A DNA stretch of 64,000 nt from Undibacter mobilis (GCF_003367195.1 NZ_QRGO01000002.1:496001-560000), one strand, 5' to 3'; positions 17,537-26,825 are shown, numbered from the stretch's first letter. The notes: generated by a model not told the origin, from the sequence alone. Numbers and translations: made by a program.

Positions 17537-18253
17537 TTAAACTCCGAGATACTCGTGCAGCTTGTCGACATTCGCCTCCAGCTCGGCGTTGGAGAACTTG
17601 TCGATGACGCGACCATGTTCCATGACGTAGTAGCGATCGGCCACGGTCGAGGCGAAACGGAAGTTCTGCTCGACCAGCAGGATGGTGAAGCCCTGCTGCT
17701 TGAGCGCGCGGATGGTCTTGCCGATCTGCTGGATGATGACCGGCGCCAGGCCTTCGGTCGGCTCGTCGAGCAGCAGCAGCCGCGCGCCGGTGCGAAGGAT
17801 GCGGCCGATCGCTAGCATCTGCTGCTCGCCGCCCGACAGCTTGGTGCCCTGGCTGGAGCCGAGCCGCTCCTTCAGGTTCGGAAACAATTCGAAAATCTGT
17901 TCCAGCGACAGCCCGCCCGGCCGCACCACCGGCGGCAGCGTCAGGTTTTCCTCGACGCTGAGGCTGGCGAAGATGCCGCGCTCTTCGGGACAGAAGGCGA
18001 TGCCGGTCCGGGCGATCTGGTTCGACGCCTTGTCGATCAGTTCCTGGCCCTCGAACTGCACCGAGCCGGCGCGCTGGCCGACAATGCCCATGATCGACTT
18101 CATGGTCGTGGTCTTGCCCGCGCCGTTGCGGCCGAGCAGCGTCACCACCTCGCCTTCGCGCACGTCGAACGAGACGCCGTGCAGAATATGCGACTCGCCA
18201 TACCAGGCTTGCAGATCTTTCACCTGCAGAAGGGGAGCGGTCCGATCAAGCAT
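17537..18253 (-). CDS. livF: Liv-type ABC transporter ATP-binding protein LivF
   Basis: This is a cytosolic ATPase subunit of about 238 residues. Walker A is GRNGAGKTTT near residue 40, the ABC signature is KLSGGEQQML near residue 140, Walker B is RLLLLDEPTEGL near 160, and the H-loop is not canonical, as usual for LivF. I chose the ATG at 18253 (MLDRTAPLLQVKDLQAWYG), whose first eight bases overlap the livG stop in the form ATGCTTGA, indicating translational coupling. Confidence 0.93.
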   Translation of the reverse strand: MLDRTAPLLQVKDLQAWYGESHILHGVSFDVREGEVVTLLGRNGAGKTTTMKSIMGIVGQRAGSVQFEGQELIDKASNQIARTGIAFCPEERGIFASLSVEENLTLPPVVRPGGLSLEQIFELFPNLKERLGSSQGTKLSGGEQQMLAIGRILRTGARLLLLDEPTEGLAPVIIQQIGKTIRALKQQGFTILLVEQNFRFASTVADRYYVMEHGRVIDKFSNAELEANVDKLHEYLGV

Positions 18254-19004
18254 GGCCGACCCCCATATAGGCTTCGCGCACATCGGGATTGTTAGATACC
18301 GTCTCGTAGTTGCCCTCGGCGAGCACGCGGCCGCGCGTGAGAACGGTGATGGTGTCGGACAAATCGGCGACGACGGACAGATTGTGCTCGACCATCAGCA
18401 CCGTGCGCGTGCTGGCGACGCGCTTGATCAGTTCGGCGATGCGCGCAATGTCCTCGTGCCCCATGCCGGCGGTCGGCTCGTCGAGCAGCAGCATCTCCGG
18501 ATCGAGCGCCAGCGTGGTCGCGATTTCGAGCGCGCGCTTGCGGCCGTACGGCAGTTCCACCGCGTTCCACTGCGCGTAGTCGGCCAGGCCGACATCGGCG
18601 ATCAGCGCCAGCGCCTTGTCGTTATACGCGTCGAGCACCGACCGGGAGCGCCAGAAATCCATCGATGCGCCGCGCAGGCGCCGCTGCAGCGCGATGCGGA
18701 CATTTTCCAGCACCGTCATATGCGGGAACACGGCGGAAATCTGGAACGAGCGCACCAGACCGAGCTGGGCGACATCGGCCGGCGCCAGCGCCGTAATGTC
18801 CGCGCCCTTGAAGACGATGCGGCCACTGGTCGGCGCCAGGAACTTGGTGAGCAAATTGAAGCAGGTGGTCTTGCCGGCGCCGTTGGGCCCGATCAGCGCG
18901 TGGATGCTGCCGCGTTTAACACGCAGGTCAACTCCTCCCACCGCGGTGAAACCAGCAAATTCCTTCGTCAGACCCTCGGTTTCGAGGATCAATTCCGCAC
19001 TCAT
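18246..19004 (-). CDS. livG: Liv-type ABC transporter ATP-binding protein LivG
   Basis: This is a cytosolic ATPase subunit of about 252 residues and the first gene of the Liv operon. The ATG at 19004 (MSAELILETEGLTKEF) fits the family; a TTG 93 bases upstream would add an unmatched extension. Walker A is GPNGAGKTT. The signature region reads ELPYGRKRALEIATTLAL, the variant normal for LivG. Walker B is MLLLDEPTAGM and the H-loop is VEHNLSVV. The upstream gap of about 220 bases is the likely promoter region and contains a short 7-bp hairpin at 19117-19135. Confidence 0.93.
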   Translation of the reverse strand: MSAELILETEGLTKEFAGFTAVGGVDLRVKRGSIHALIGPNGAGKTTCFNLLTKFLAPTSGRIVFKGADITALAPADVAQLGLVRSFQISAVFPHMTVLENVRIALQRRLRGASMDFWRSRSVLDAYNDKALALIADVGLADYAQWNAVELPYGRKRALEIATTLALDPEMLLLDEPTAGMGHEDIARIAELIKRVASTRTVLMVEHNLSVVADLSDTITVLTRGRVLAEGNYETVSNNPDVREAYMGVGHA

Positions 19005-19226
19005 GAGACATTTCCCCTCGCCCTCATTCTCGGGAACAGCGACGCTCCCGGCAAGGGCCTTGGGGTCTATTGGTATTTCATTATCTCGCAGTTGCAAATA
19101 GCATTTGAACGCTAAACTGCCTCAAGGAGAGGCAGGCGCTGTCACGCGGCTGTAAACATTGGTGCAAAATTCGACGTAAGTATAATGCAGCACCCCACCC
19201 CCTCGCGAGGACAGGACGACACCCGT

Positions 19227-19997
19227 TCACGCGGGCTTGAACTTCCGGGCCAGCGTGTCCGCACTCTTGGCGAGCAGCCCCACATCCGAACCGACCGCGA
19301 CGAACAGGTAACCCCAGTCGATGTAGCGGCGCGCCTCTTCCTCGTTGCCGGTGAGAATGCCGGCCGGCTTGCCCACCTTGGTCAAACGTTCCACCGCCTC
19401 CTTCATCGCCGCCTGCACGTCGGCGTGCTGCGGATTGCCGAGGTGGCCAAGCGACGCCGCCAGATCCGACGGACCGATGAACACACCGTCGACGCCTTCA
19501 ACGGCCGCAATGCCTTCGATGGCATCGAGCGACTGCCGCGTCTCGACCTGCACCAGCACACAGATTTCCTCGTTCGCCTTCGTCAGATAACCGGGTACGC
19601 GGCCATAGCGGCTGGCGCGCGCGGCGACCGACACACCGCGAATGCCGTGCGGCGGATAACGCGTGGCGGCTACAGCGGCCTTCGCCTCCTCGACCGACTG
19701 CACATAAGGAATGAGCAAGGTCTGCGCGCCGATATCGAGGCAGCGCTTGATCAGCACGGCATCGTTCCAGGCCGGACGGATGATACCGGTCGCGGTGCCC
19801 TTCTCGATCGCCTGCAATTGCGACAACAGATCGGGAATTTCGTTCGGCGAATGCTCGGTGTCGAGCAGCAGCCAGTCAAAGCCGGAATCGGAGCAGATCT
19901 CGGCGGCGATGTTGCTGCACAGGCTCTGCCACAATCCGATCTGCAGTTTCTTGGCGCGAAGGCCGGCTTTGAAGGCGTTGCGCCTGAACTCGGTCAT
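19227..19997 (-). CDS. HpcH/HpaI family class II aldolase
   Basis: This is a 256-residue metal-dependent aldolase of the 4-hydroxy-2-oxoheptanedioate / 2-keto-3-deoxy-sugar-acid type, which splits a hydroxy-oxo acid to pyruvate and an aldehyde. WLLLDTEHSPN near residue 42 carries the base and phosphate-side residues, RYPPHGIRGV near 115 is the family signature, and VQVET and FIGPSDLAASLG contain the metal ligands. It lies upstream of the Liv operon on the same strand, which fits import followed by breakdown of an organic acid. The exact substrate cannot be told. Confidence 0.9.
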   Translation of the reverse strand: MTEFRRNAFKAGLRAKKLQIGLWQSLCSNIAAEICSDSGFDWLLLDTEHSPNEIPDLLSQLQAIEKGTATGIIRPAWNDAVLIKRCLDIGAQTLLIPYVQSVEEAKAAVAATRYPPHGIRGVSVAARASRYGRVPGYLTKANEEICVLVQVETRQSLDAIEGIAAVEGVDGVFIGPSDLAASLGHLGNPQHADVQAAMKEAVERLTKVGKPAGILTGNEEEARRYIDWGYLFVAVGSDVGLLAKSADTLARKFKPA

Positions 19998-20104
19998 GAT
20001 CGTATCCCGTCTCTTCGTCGTTTCCGTGCAGCCATTGGCGCCGATGCTGTACCGGCTCGGCCTCGAAAATCAAATGGCTAACCCCCGCCGGACGCCGGTG
20101 CGGC

Positions 20105-20323
20105 TCAGTAATGCGGCGGCGGCGGCTCCGGCTCGCCCGGACCGGTCGCGACCGCGGCTTCCCGGACTTCGGCCGTGAGCCGCGCGATATCCCGCTTCAA
20201 CTCGTCGATGAGCTTCCATTGCGCCGTGATCGCCTCATTCAGGTCCTCGATGACGCGGTCCTGATGGGCGCGGCCGATCTCCAGCTCGACAAGGCGAGCA
20301 TTGAGTGTGGCAATATCGTCCAT
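20105..20323 (-). CDS. slyX: SlyX family protein
   Basis: This is a 72-residue coiled-coil protein of the SlyX family, the standard length. The start MDDIATLNARLVELEIG, the central heptads (HQDRVIEDLNEAI) and the proline-rich tail ending PPPPHY are typical. A longer in-frame frame extends upstream but lacks any family match before this ATG. The function of SlyX is unknown. It is divergent to the hydantoinase gene. Confidence 0.85.
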   Translation of the reverse strand: MDDIATLNARLVELEIGRAHQDRVIEDLNEAITAQWKLIDELKRDIARLTAEVREAAVATGPGEPEPPPPHY

Positions 20324-20426
20324 GGCGGATCTCCGGGCGGGCACGAAGCAGCGGCGCGACCATATCGCAACTGCAGCAAAAGTCTGAGATACTACGATCT
20401 TCCGCGATGAACATACCGAAGGGCCC

Positions 20427-21842
20427 ATGACGTTCGACACCATCATCCGCGGCGGCACCGTGGCCACCGCCTCCGATACCTTCAGTTGCGAGGTCGGCAT
20501 TGCCGGCGGTCGGATTACCGCCCTCGGGGCGAACCTGGGCACCGCCGCGGAGATCGTCGATGCGACCGGCCTGCTGGTGCTGCCCGGCGGTATCGACAGC
20601 CATGTGCATATTTCCCAGCCTTCCGGCCCCGGCATCGTCATGGCCGACGATTTTGCCTCGGCAACACGCTCGGCGGCTTTCGGCGGCAACACCATGGTGC
20701 TGCCCTTCGCCATGCAGCAGAAGGGCGAGAGCCTGCGGGAGGTCGTGAAGGCGTATCACAAGAAGGCCGATGGCCAGTGCTACATCGACGTCTCATTCCA
20801 TCTCATCATTGCCGACGCCTCCGACGCCGTGCTCGGCCAGGAACTCCCCGCCCTCGTTCATGATGGCTACACCTCGTTCAAGGTGTTCATGACCTATGAG
20901 GGCCTCGCCCTCTCCGACATGGAAATGCTCAAGGTCATGACCGTGGCGCGCGAGACCGGCGCCATGATGATGGTGCACGCCGAGAACTACGACGCCATCC
21001 GTTTCCTCACCGACCGCCTCGAACAGGCCGGCAAGACCGAGACGAAATATCACGGCACGTCGCGGCCGATCGCGGTCGAGCGTGAAGCCACGCATCGCGC
21101 CATCTCGCTCGCTGAATTGATCGACGTGCCGATGATGATCGTGCATGTCTCGAACGGTCAGGCGCGCGACGAAATCGCGCGCGCCCGGCGCCGCGGCCTC
21201 AAGATCTATGGCGAGACCTGCCCGCAATATCTGATGCTGACCGAGAAGGACATGGACGGCCTCAACATGGAGGGCGCCAAATATGTCTGCTCGCCGCCGC
21301 CGCGCGACAAGGAAAGCCAGATCGCCTGCTGGGAAGGCTTGCAGCAAGGCATCTTCTCGCTGTTCTCGTCCGACCACTGCCCGTTCCGCTACGACGATCC
21401 GCAGGGCAAGCTGGCGCCAAAGGGCAAGACCAGCTTCCGCTGGGTGCCGAACGGCATTCCCGGCGTCGAGACGCGGCTGCCGATCCTGTTCTCGGAAGGC
21501 GTCGGCAAGGGTCGCATCTCGTTGAACGAGTTCGTGGCGCTGACCGCGACCAATCACGCCCGCACCTACGGCCTGTATCCGAAGAAAGGCACGATTGCCG
21601 TCGGCGCCGATGCCGACATCGCGTTGTGGGACCCCAAGCGCGAAGTGACGATCTCGCAGAGCCTGATGCATGGCGGCACCGACTACACGCCCTACGAAGG
21701 CATCAAGGTGACGGGCTGGCCGATTTCCACGATGGTGCGCGGCAAGTTTGTGGTGCGGGATGGTGAGTTGGTCGGCACACTCGGTGCCGGCGCTTACGTG
21801 CCGCGGGAGAAATCGGAGTTAGCCAAGCCTCGCACAGCTTAA
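20427..21842 (+). CDS. dihydropyrimidinase / D-hydantoinase
   Basis: This is a 471-residue cytosolic amidohydrolase that opens cyclic ureides such as dihydrouracil or hydantoins. All metal-site elements are visible. SHVHISQP supplies the first two histidines, SFKVFMTY holds the lysine that becomes carboxylated, VHAEN and VHVSN give the next ligands, and SSDHCPF holds the catalytic aspartate. ETCPQYL is also conserved. Together with the amidase set at 25-27 kb it suggests use of nitrogen-rich ring or ureide compounds. Dihydropyrimidinase and hydantoinase cannot be told apart by eye. Confidence 0.92.
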   Translation: MTFDTIIRGGTVATASDTFSCEVGIAGGRITALGANLGTAAEIVDATGLLVLPGGIDSHVHISQPSGPGIVMADDFASATRSAAFGGNTMVLPFAMQQKGESLREVVKAYHKKADGQCYIDVSFHLIIADASDAVLGQELPALVHDGYTSFKVFMTYEGLALSDMEMLKVMTVARETGAMMMVHAENYDAIRFLTDRLEQAGKTETKYHGTSRPIAVEREATHRAISLAELIDVPMMIVHVSNGQARDEIARARRRGLKIYGETCPQYLMLTEKDMDGLNMEGAKYVCSPPPRDKESQIACWEGLQQGIFSLFSSDHCPFRYDDPQGKLAPKGKTSFRWVPNGIPGVETRLPILFSEGVGKGRISLNEFVALTATNHARTYGLYPKKGTIAVGADADIALWDPKREVTISQSLMHGGTDYTPYEGIKVTGWPISTMVRGKFVVRDGELVGTLGAGAYVPREKSELAKPRTA

Positions 21843-21847
21843 TTCTT

Positions 21848-21934
21848 GTCATCACCGGGCTTGTCCCGGTGATCCCGCTTAGGGGCGCACAGTGCCCATA
21901 TAAGCGGGATGGCCGGGTCAAGCCCGGCCATGAC
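21848..21934. repeat. REP-like palindromic intergenic element
   Basis: The element begins GTCATCACCGGGCTTGTCCC and ends with the matching GGGTCAAGCCCGGCCATGAC, with a second internal pair CCCGCTTA / TAAGCGGG, so it forms a long two-level hairpin. It fills the gap between the hydantoinase and the reductase gene. Similar GTCAT..ATGAC elements are widespread in alphaproteobacteria. Confidence 0.75.
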
Positions 21935-21950
21935 AGAAGGAAAGAAACCA

Positions 21951-22958
21951 ATGTCCGCGAACAAACAAATCCTTCTCAAATCCCGCCCCGATGGCATCCC
22001 GCAGGCCGAGCACTTCGAACTCGCCAGCGCGCCGGTCCCCGAGCCCGGCGACCGCCAGTTCCTCGTCCGCAACGAATTCCTCTCGGTCGAGCCGGCCATG
22101 CGCGGCTGGGTGTCGGCGGTCGCCAATTATTCGACGCCGGTCGGCATCGGCGAAGTCATGCGTGCGTTTGCCGCCGGCACCGTGGTCAAGTCGCGTCATC
22201 CCGGCTTCGCCGAGGGTGACAAGTTGATGGGCATGCTCGGCTGGCAAGACTACGCACTGTCGGACGGCACCAACATCACACGCAAGGTGAAGGAAACCGA
22301 CCTGCCCTTGTCGCTGTCGCTCGGCGTGCTCGGCCTCAACGGCCTCACCGCCTATTTCGGCCTGCTCGATCTCGGCCTGCCGAAGCCCGGCGATACCGTG
22401 GTCGTATCCACGGCCGCCGGCTCGGTCGGTTCCGCGGTCGGACAGATCGCCAAACTGATGGGCTGCCGCACCGTCGGCATTGCGGGCGGCGCCACCAAGG
22501 TCGCCTTGTGCAAGGACGCCTTCGGCTATGACGCGGCCATCGACTACAAGAGCGGCGATCTTGACGCTGCGCTGAAAGCCGCCTGCCCACGCGGCGTCGA
22601 TGTCTACTACGACAACACGTCCGGCGCGATCAGCGACGCGGTCATCCAGCACATCAATGTCGGCGCTCGCATCGTCATTTGCGGCACCGCCTCGGTGTCG
22701 TCATGGGACCCGTGGCCGAGCGGCCCGCGCATCGAGCGCCACATCCTGGTCAAGCGCGGGCGCATGGCCGGGCTGATCGTGTTCGACTATGCGCACCGCT
22801 ACGAGGAGGCCGCGACGCGGCTGGCGCAATGGGTCCGCGACGGCAAGCTCAAATACCGCGAGGATATTGCCGAAGGCATCGAGCACGCGCCGGGCGCCAT
22901 TGCCGAACTCTATCGCGGCGAGAACCTCGGCAAGCGGCTGATTAGACTGACGCCATAA
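21951..22958 (+). CDS. zinc-independent MDR-family NADP-dependent oxidoreductase (CurA/prostaglandin reductase type)
   Basis: This is a 335-residue cytosolic reductase of the leukotriene B4 dehydrogenase-like subgroup, acting on alpha,beta-unsaturated ketones or aldehydes with NADPH. I chose the ATG at 21951 (MSANKQILLKSRPDG), since the in-frame upstream start lies inside the repeat element. SVEPAMRGWVS is the family's N-terminal mark. STAAGSVGSAVGQIAKLMG near residue 160 is the NADP-binding turn, and DVYYDNTSG near 215 is also characteristic. A textbook terminator follows directly. Confidence 0.9.
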   Translation: MSANKQILLKSRPDGIPQAEHFELASAPVPEPGDRQFLVRNEFLSVEPAMRGWVSAVANYSTPVGIGEVMRAFAAGTVVKSRHPGFAEGDKLMGMLGWQDYALSDGTNITRKVKETDLPLSLSLGVLGLNGLTAYFGLLDLGLPKPGDTVVVSTAAGSVGSAVGQIAKLMGCRTVGIAGGATKVALCKDAFGYDAAIDYKSGDLDAALKAACPRGVDVYYDNTSGAISDAVIQHINVGARIVICGTASVSSWDPWPSGPRIERHILVKRGRMAGLIVFDYAHRYEEAATRLAQWVRDGKLKYREDIAEGIEHAPGAIAELYRGENLGKRLIRLTP

Positions 22959-22986
22959 AAAATGCCCGGCTCTTGCCGGGCATTTT
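22959..22986. terminator. bidirectional rho-independent terminator
   Basis: A perfect 12-bp stem (22959-22970 with 22975-22986) with a TCTT loop begins A-rich and ends T-rich, so it works on both strands. It sits between the convergent reductase and CoA-transferase genes. Confidence 0.92.
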
Positions 22987-23010
22987 GCATTTCGCGCCGA
23001 GGCCGAAAGC

Positions 23011-23664
23011 CTAGTGCTTCAGCTTCGGGTCGACCTTGAACTTGGCTTCGGTCTTCTGGGTGATCTCGTCGAGCGTGACGCCCGGCGCCAGTTCGATCAG
23101 CGTCATGCCGCCGTCGCCCTTCTTGTCGATGGTGAAGACACCGAGATCGGTGATCACCATGTCGACGACGCGCGAGCCGGTCAGCGGCAGGTCGCATTTG
23201 TGCAGCAGCTTCGGCGCATCCTTCGCCGTATGCTCCATGATCACGACCACCTTCTTGACGCCGGCAACGAGATCCATGGCGCCGCCCATGCCCTTGACCA
23301 TCTTGCCGGGGATCATCCAGTTGGCGAGGTCGCCGTTCTCGGCCACCTGCATCGCGCCCAATAGTGCGAGGTCGATGTGGCCGCCGCGGATCATCGCGAA
23401 ACTGTCCGCCGACGAGAAGTAGCTGGTGGTCGGCAGTTCGGTCACGGTCTGCTTGCCGGCGTTGATCAGGTCCGGGTCCTCGTCGCCCTCATAGGGAAAC
23501 GGGCCGAAGCCGAGCATGCCGTTCTCGCTCTGCAGCTGCACCGACATGCCATCGGGAATGTAGTTCGACACCAGCGTCGGAATGCCGATGCCGAGATTGA
23601 CGTAGAAGCCGTCGCGCAACTCCTTGGCGGCGCGTTCGGCCATTTGATCGCGGGTCCATGCCAT
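23011..23664 (-). CDS. 3-oxoacid CoA-transferase subunit B
   Basis: This is a 217-residue beta subunit of a family I CoA-transferase that moves CoA from succinyl-CoA or a similar donor to a 3-oxoacid such as acetoacetate. The catalytic glutamate lies in [12 protein letters not shown] near residue 48, the signature of the subunit. [16 protein letters not shown] and [14 protein letters not shown] are also conserved. The alpha subunit gene is 12 bases upstream. Succinyl-CoA:acetoacetate (ScoB) and 3-oxoadipate (PcaJ) types cannot be separated by eye. Confidence 0.92.
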   Translation of the reverse strand: MAWTRDQMAERAAKELRDGFYVNLGIGIPTLVSNYIPDGMSVQLQSENGMLGFGPFPYEGDEDPDLINAGKQTVTELPTTSYFSSADSFAMIRGGHIDLALLGAMQVAENGDLANWMIPGKMVKGMGGAMDLVAGVKKVVVIMEHTAKDAPKLLHKCDLPLTGSRVVDMVITDLGVFTIDKKGDGGMTLIELAPGVTLDEITQKTEAKFKVDPKLKH

Positions 23665-23676
23665 CGCTCGTGCTCC

Positions 23677-24381
23677 TTAGGCCATCACGCGCTTGCGCGT
23701 GGTGCGCACTTCGATGCGCTTTTCGGAAGTGCTCTTGATGATGCGTTGCACGAACACGCCCGGCGTATGGATTTCGTCGCCGTCGAGTTCGCCCGGTTCC
23801 ACGAGGTGCTCGACCTCCGCCACCGTGATGCGGCCCGCGGTCGCCATCATCGGATTAAAGTTGCGCGCGGTCTTGCGGTAGACAAGGTTGCCCTCGGTGT
23901 CGCCCTTCCAGGCGTGGACCAGCGAAATATCGGCAACGAGGCCGGTCTCGAGGATGTAGCGCTCGCCGTTGAACACCTTTTCTTCCTTGCCCTTGGCGAT
24001 CTCGGTGCCAACGCCGGTCTTGGTGTAGAAACCGGCAATGCCAGCGCCGCCGGCGCGCATGCGCTCGGCCAGAGTGCCCTGCGGATTGAATTCGATTTCC
24101 AATTCGCCCGCGAGATATTGCTGCGCGAACAGTTTGTTCTCGCCGACATAGGACGCGATCATCTTCTTGATCTGCCGCGTCTCGAGCAGCAGGCCGAGGC
24201 CCGCGCCGTCGATACCGGCATTGTTCGACACGCAGGTCAGGTTTTTCACGCCACTGTCCCGCAGCGCCACGATCAGGTCCGTCGGCATACCGCACAGGCC
24301 GAAGCCACCGGCCATCACCATCATGCCGTCTTTAACGACGCCGGCGAGCGCCGACTTCGCATCAGGATACACTTTCTTCAT
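23677..24381 (-). CDS. 3-oxoacid CoA-transferase subunit A
   Basis: This is a 234-residue alpha subunit of the same CoA-transferase. The GGFGLCGMPTDLI loop near residue 28 binds CoA, and ASYVGENKLF and LAGELEIEFNPQGTLAERMRAGGAGIAGFYT are family signatures. It is the first gene of a two-gene operon with subunit B. The protein would act in ketone-body-like or 3-oxoadipate-type pathways, and could take the product of the nearby catabolic region into CoA-bound metabolism (inference). Confidence 0.92.
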   Translation of the reverse strand: MKKVYPDAKSALAGVVKDGMMVMAGGFGLCGMPTDLIVALRDSGVKNLTCVSNNAGIDGAGLGLLLETRQIKKMIASYVGENKLFAQQYLAGELEIEFNPQGTLAERMRAGGAGIAGFYTKTGVGTEIAKGKEEKVFNGERYILETGLVADISLVHAWKGDTEGNLVYRKTARNFNPMMATAGRITVAEVEHLVEPGELDGDEIHTPGVFVQRIIKSTSEKRIEVRTTRKRVMA

Positions 24382-24518
24382 TCTGTCCCTGCCGTTTCAC
24401 CCGGGTTCCAGTTCTTGTAGCTGGGCTGTTTCTAGCCGGACTTTCGCAGGAGCGAAAGGTCATGTCCGCCCGTTCGCGACGGCGTTTCGGCAGGGCGAAC
24501 CGCTCTCGCGAACCGGCA

Positions 24519-24887
24519 CTATCGCTGCGGCGTCACGTCGGTCACGGGGTTACGCGGCGGCGTCACGTCGGTGACCGGATTGCGCGGCGGGGTGATGTCA
24601 CGGACCGGGTTGGCGGGGCGAACCGGTGCTGCCGGGGCCGCGGGCGTGGCCGGCGGAGGCGGCGCAGCGACGGGCACCACCGTGGCGCCGAGCCGCGTCG
24701 GCAGCGGCAGGCCGTGCGGATAGTAGCTCCAGGCGATGAAAACCACGGCGAACAGGATCGCCGTCATGCCGGCCGCGGTGGTCCGGCTCTGCCACGACAG
24801 CACATTGCCAATCAGGCTGGCGATGAAGACGAAGAACGCGAGGATGATGACATAGAGCCAGTTCACCTCAGCCAGATCGATGGGCAT
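24519..24887 (-). CDS. small two-TM membrane protein with C-terminal decapeptide repeats
   Basis: I do not recognise a named family. The protein has 122 residues. Two hydrophobic segments (WLYVIILAFFVFIASLIGNVL near residues 10-30 and a second around 38-58) are followed by an alanine/proline-rich linker and a tail of three decapeptide repeats (NPVRDITPPR, NPVTDVTPPR, NPVTDVTPQR). The tail is probably exposed and disordered. The frame has the high third-position GC of its neighbours, which supports coding. Confidence 0.65.
   Translation of the reverse strand: MPIDLAEVNWLYVIILAFFVFIASLIGNVLSWQSRTTAAGMTAILFAVVFIAWSYYPHGLPLPTRLGATVVPVAAPPPPATPAAPAAPVRPANPVRDITPPRNPVTDVTPPRNPVTDVTPQR
24522..24611. 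repeat. three 30-bp tandem repeats inside a coding region
   Basis: Three nearly identical 30-base units encode the decapeptide tail of the small membrane protein. Such units can change copy number between strains. They are too short, too similar and coding, so they are not a CRISPR array. Confidence 0.8.
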
Positions 24888-25027
24888 GGCAGCTTCCTTT
24901 AAGGCATCAAGGCCCTGCCCGGTATTTTAGCCCGCGCGCGGCAGAGCAGTCACCTTCCCGGGCGCAGCGCGCCTTCGCGGTGCGCTGCAGACCCGGGATC
25001 GCAAAAATCTCGTTGTTTGTGAAGGTC

Positions 25028-25420
25028 CTAGTTTTTCGGCGCGTCGATCAGGCTGACATGCGCGGCCACAACCCGCCAGCCTTCGGGGAACCTCACCCAG
25101 GTCTGCATCTGCCGGCCGATCTTGCCCGGCGCCGACGGCCGCTCATAGAGCGTCGAAGCCGTGGCAAAGTCGCGGCCATAGGTGGTGATCACAGTCCGGG
25201 CCAGGGTCCGCCCCAGCCCGACCGGCGAGCGCGCGGCACGGAACGCCTTGATCTCGGCATAACCGTAGAGAATTTCGCCGGCCCCGTAGCGGATGGTGCG
25301 GGCATCGTCGCGGAACAGTTCGTCGAGCTTGTCGACCTCGTTGTTCACCAGCGCTTTCTCATAATCCTCGAACGCCTTGCGCACCTCGGCGACGACTTCG
25401 GGGATATCAATGTCGGGCAT
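25028..25420 (-). CDS. AtzH/HpxZ-like protein (DUF3225, NTF2-like fold)
   Basis: This is a 130-residue NTF2-like protein. The ATG at 25420 (MPDIDIPEVVAEVRKAFEDY) fits the family. The stretch DELFRDDARTIRYGAGE, then TVITTYGRDFATA and a C-terminal RQMQTWVRFPEGWRVVAAHVSL, is the DUF3225 pattern. AtzH members decarboxylate or hydrolyse 1,3-dicarboxyurea to allophanate in cyanuric acid breakdown, and HpxZ members sit in oxalurate/purine pathways. Its neighbours are an AtzE-like amidase and an AtzG-like small protein, the same trio. Neither AtzD nor AtzF is in the window, so the true substrate is open. Confidence 0.85.
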   Translation of the reverse strand: MPDIDIPEVVAEVRKAFEDYEKALVNNEVDKLDELFRDDARTIRYGAGEILYGYAEIKAFRAARSPVGLGRTLARTVITTYGRDFATASTLYERPSAPGKIGRQMQTWVRFPEGWRVVAAHVSLIDAPKN

Positions 25421-25439
25421 CTTCGTTCCTTCAGAGCAA

Positions 25440-26825
25440 TTATAGAGCGGGCCGCGGTGCCGCCACGACACCCATCGTCTCCAGCGCCTGGGCAATGCGC
25501 AGCGCCACATCCTCGCGCCACGGCGCGGCGATGATCTGCACGCCGATCGGCAGCGGCTTGAGCGGCACCGGTACCGCCACCACCGGCAGGCCGATGAACG
25601 ATATCGGCTGCGTGTAGAGGCCCATATTGGCGCGCACCGGCATTTCGATGCCGTCGAGGGTGAAATTCACCTGGCCAATTTTAGGCGCGGTCACCGGCGT
25701 CGCCGGCGCCAGGATCGCGTCGCAGTCCTTGAACAGAGCGAGCACCGCGTCGCGATACCAGCGGCGGAAATTCTGCGCCTTGACGACCAGCGTCGATGGA
25801 ATCATGGCGCCGGCAATGAGACGGTCGCGCACCGCCGGATCGAAATCATTCGCCTGGCGACGCAGGCGCTCGAGATGCAGCGCCGCACCTTCGGTCGTGG
25901 TGATAACGTAAGCCGCCGAGCGCGCGCGATTGGCTTCCGGAATTTCCACCTCGCGCGCATTCAGCGCTTTCGCCACGGCGTCGAGCGCGCTCAACGCCTC
26001 GGGCGATGCGCCTTTGCGGAAATAGCCGCCAGCCACCGCGACGCGCAGGCCATCGAGCCCCTGCTCCAGAAACGGCGTCGTCGATTCTAGCGGGCGATCG
26101 ACGCAAGCCGCATCTTCGGCGTCGAAGCCCTGCATGGTGTCATAGCTCAACGCCAGATCGCGCACCGTGCGGGCGAAGGGCCCGAGATGATCGAGGCTGG
26201 CGACGAATGGAAACGAGCGCGTGCGCGTGAGCCGCCCATAAGTCGGCTTCAGGCCGAAGATGCCGCATAGCGACGATGGCACGCGAATGGAACCGTTGGT
26301 GTCGGAGCCGAGCGCGAGCGGCACCATGCCGCCGCCGACCGCGCTGCCCGAACCGCCGGACGAGCCGCCGGTCATGCGCTCGGGATCGTGCGGATTGCGC
26401 GAGGGACCGTCATGCACATTCTCGCCGGTGAAGTCGTAGGCGTATTCGCCCATGTTGAGCGCACCAACCAGCACCGCGCCGGCGGCTTCCAGCCGCTCCA
26501 TCAATACGGCGTCACGCGGCGCCGGCGTCCGCGCGCGGTTGATCTTCGAGCCGGCGAGCGTCGGCAGGCCCTCGATGTCGAACAGGTTCTTCACCGCGAA
26601 GGGCACGCCAGCAAGCGACAGCTTCGCTTTATCGGGCGAGGCATCGATCGCCTTGGCCCTCGCGCGCGCGCGTTCGTCGGTCACCGCCGTGAAGGCATTG
26701 AGCACCCGATTGCGCTTGTCGATGACGCCAAGCATCTGCTCGGTCACCTCCAGCGCACTGACTTTTCCGGATTGAACGGCAGCCGCGATATCCGCAGCCG
26801 ACGACCAGGTGACATCGTCACTCAT
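25440..26825 (-). CDS. AtzE-like amidohydrolase (amidase signature family)
   Basis: This is a 461-residue amidase of the AtzE/HpxY type, related to GatA. The catalytic triad is visible: lysine K79 in VPFAVKNLFD, the cis-serine S155 in TGGSSGGSGSA, and the nucleophile S179 in GSDTNGSIRVP. The DTNGS form instead of DTGGS is what I expect for AtzE-like enzymes. The ATG at 26825 starts MSDDVTWSSA. It lies between an AtzG-like and an AtzH-like gene with gaps below 20 bases, so a three-gene operon is likely. It would hydrolyse an amide bond of a carboxylated urea-type compound. Confidence 0.9.
   Translation of the reverse strand: MSDDVTWSSAADIAAAVQSGKVSALEVTEQMLGVIDKRNRVLNAFTAVTDERARARAKAIDASPDKAKLSLAGVPFAVKNLFDIEGLPTLAGSKINRARTPAPRDAVLMERLEAAGAVLVGALNMGEYAYDFTGENVHDGPSRNPHDPERMTGGSSGGSGSAVGGGMVPLALGSDTNGSIRVPSSLCGIFGLKPTYGRLTRTRSFPFVASLDHLGPFARTVRDLALSYDTMQGFDAEDAACVDRPLESTTPFLEQGLDGLRVAVAGGYFRKGASPEALSALDAVAKALNAREVEIPEANRARSAAYVITTTEGAALHLERLRRQANDFDPAVRDRLIAGAMIPSTLVVKAQNFRRWYRDAVLALFKDCDAILAPATPVTAPKIGQVNFTLDGIEMPVRANMGLYTQPISFIGLPVVAVPVPLKPLPIGVQIIAAPWREDVALRIAQALETMGVVAAPRPAL

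Noticed and set aside
24522..24611. Possible CRISPR array
   Set aside because: Three contiguous 30-base units without spacers lie in frame inside a gene; no cas genes are present.
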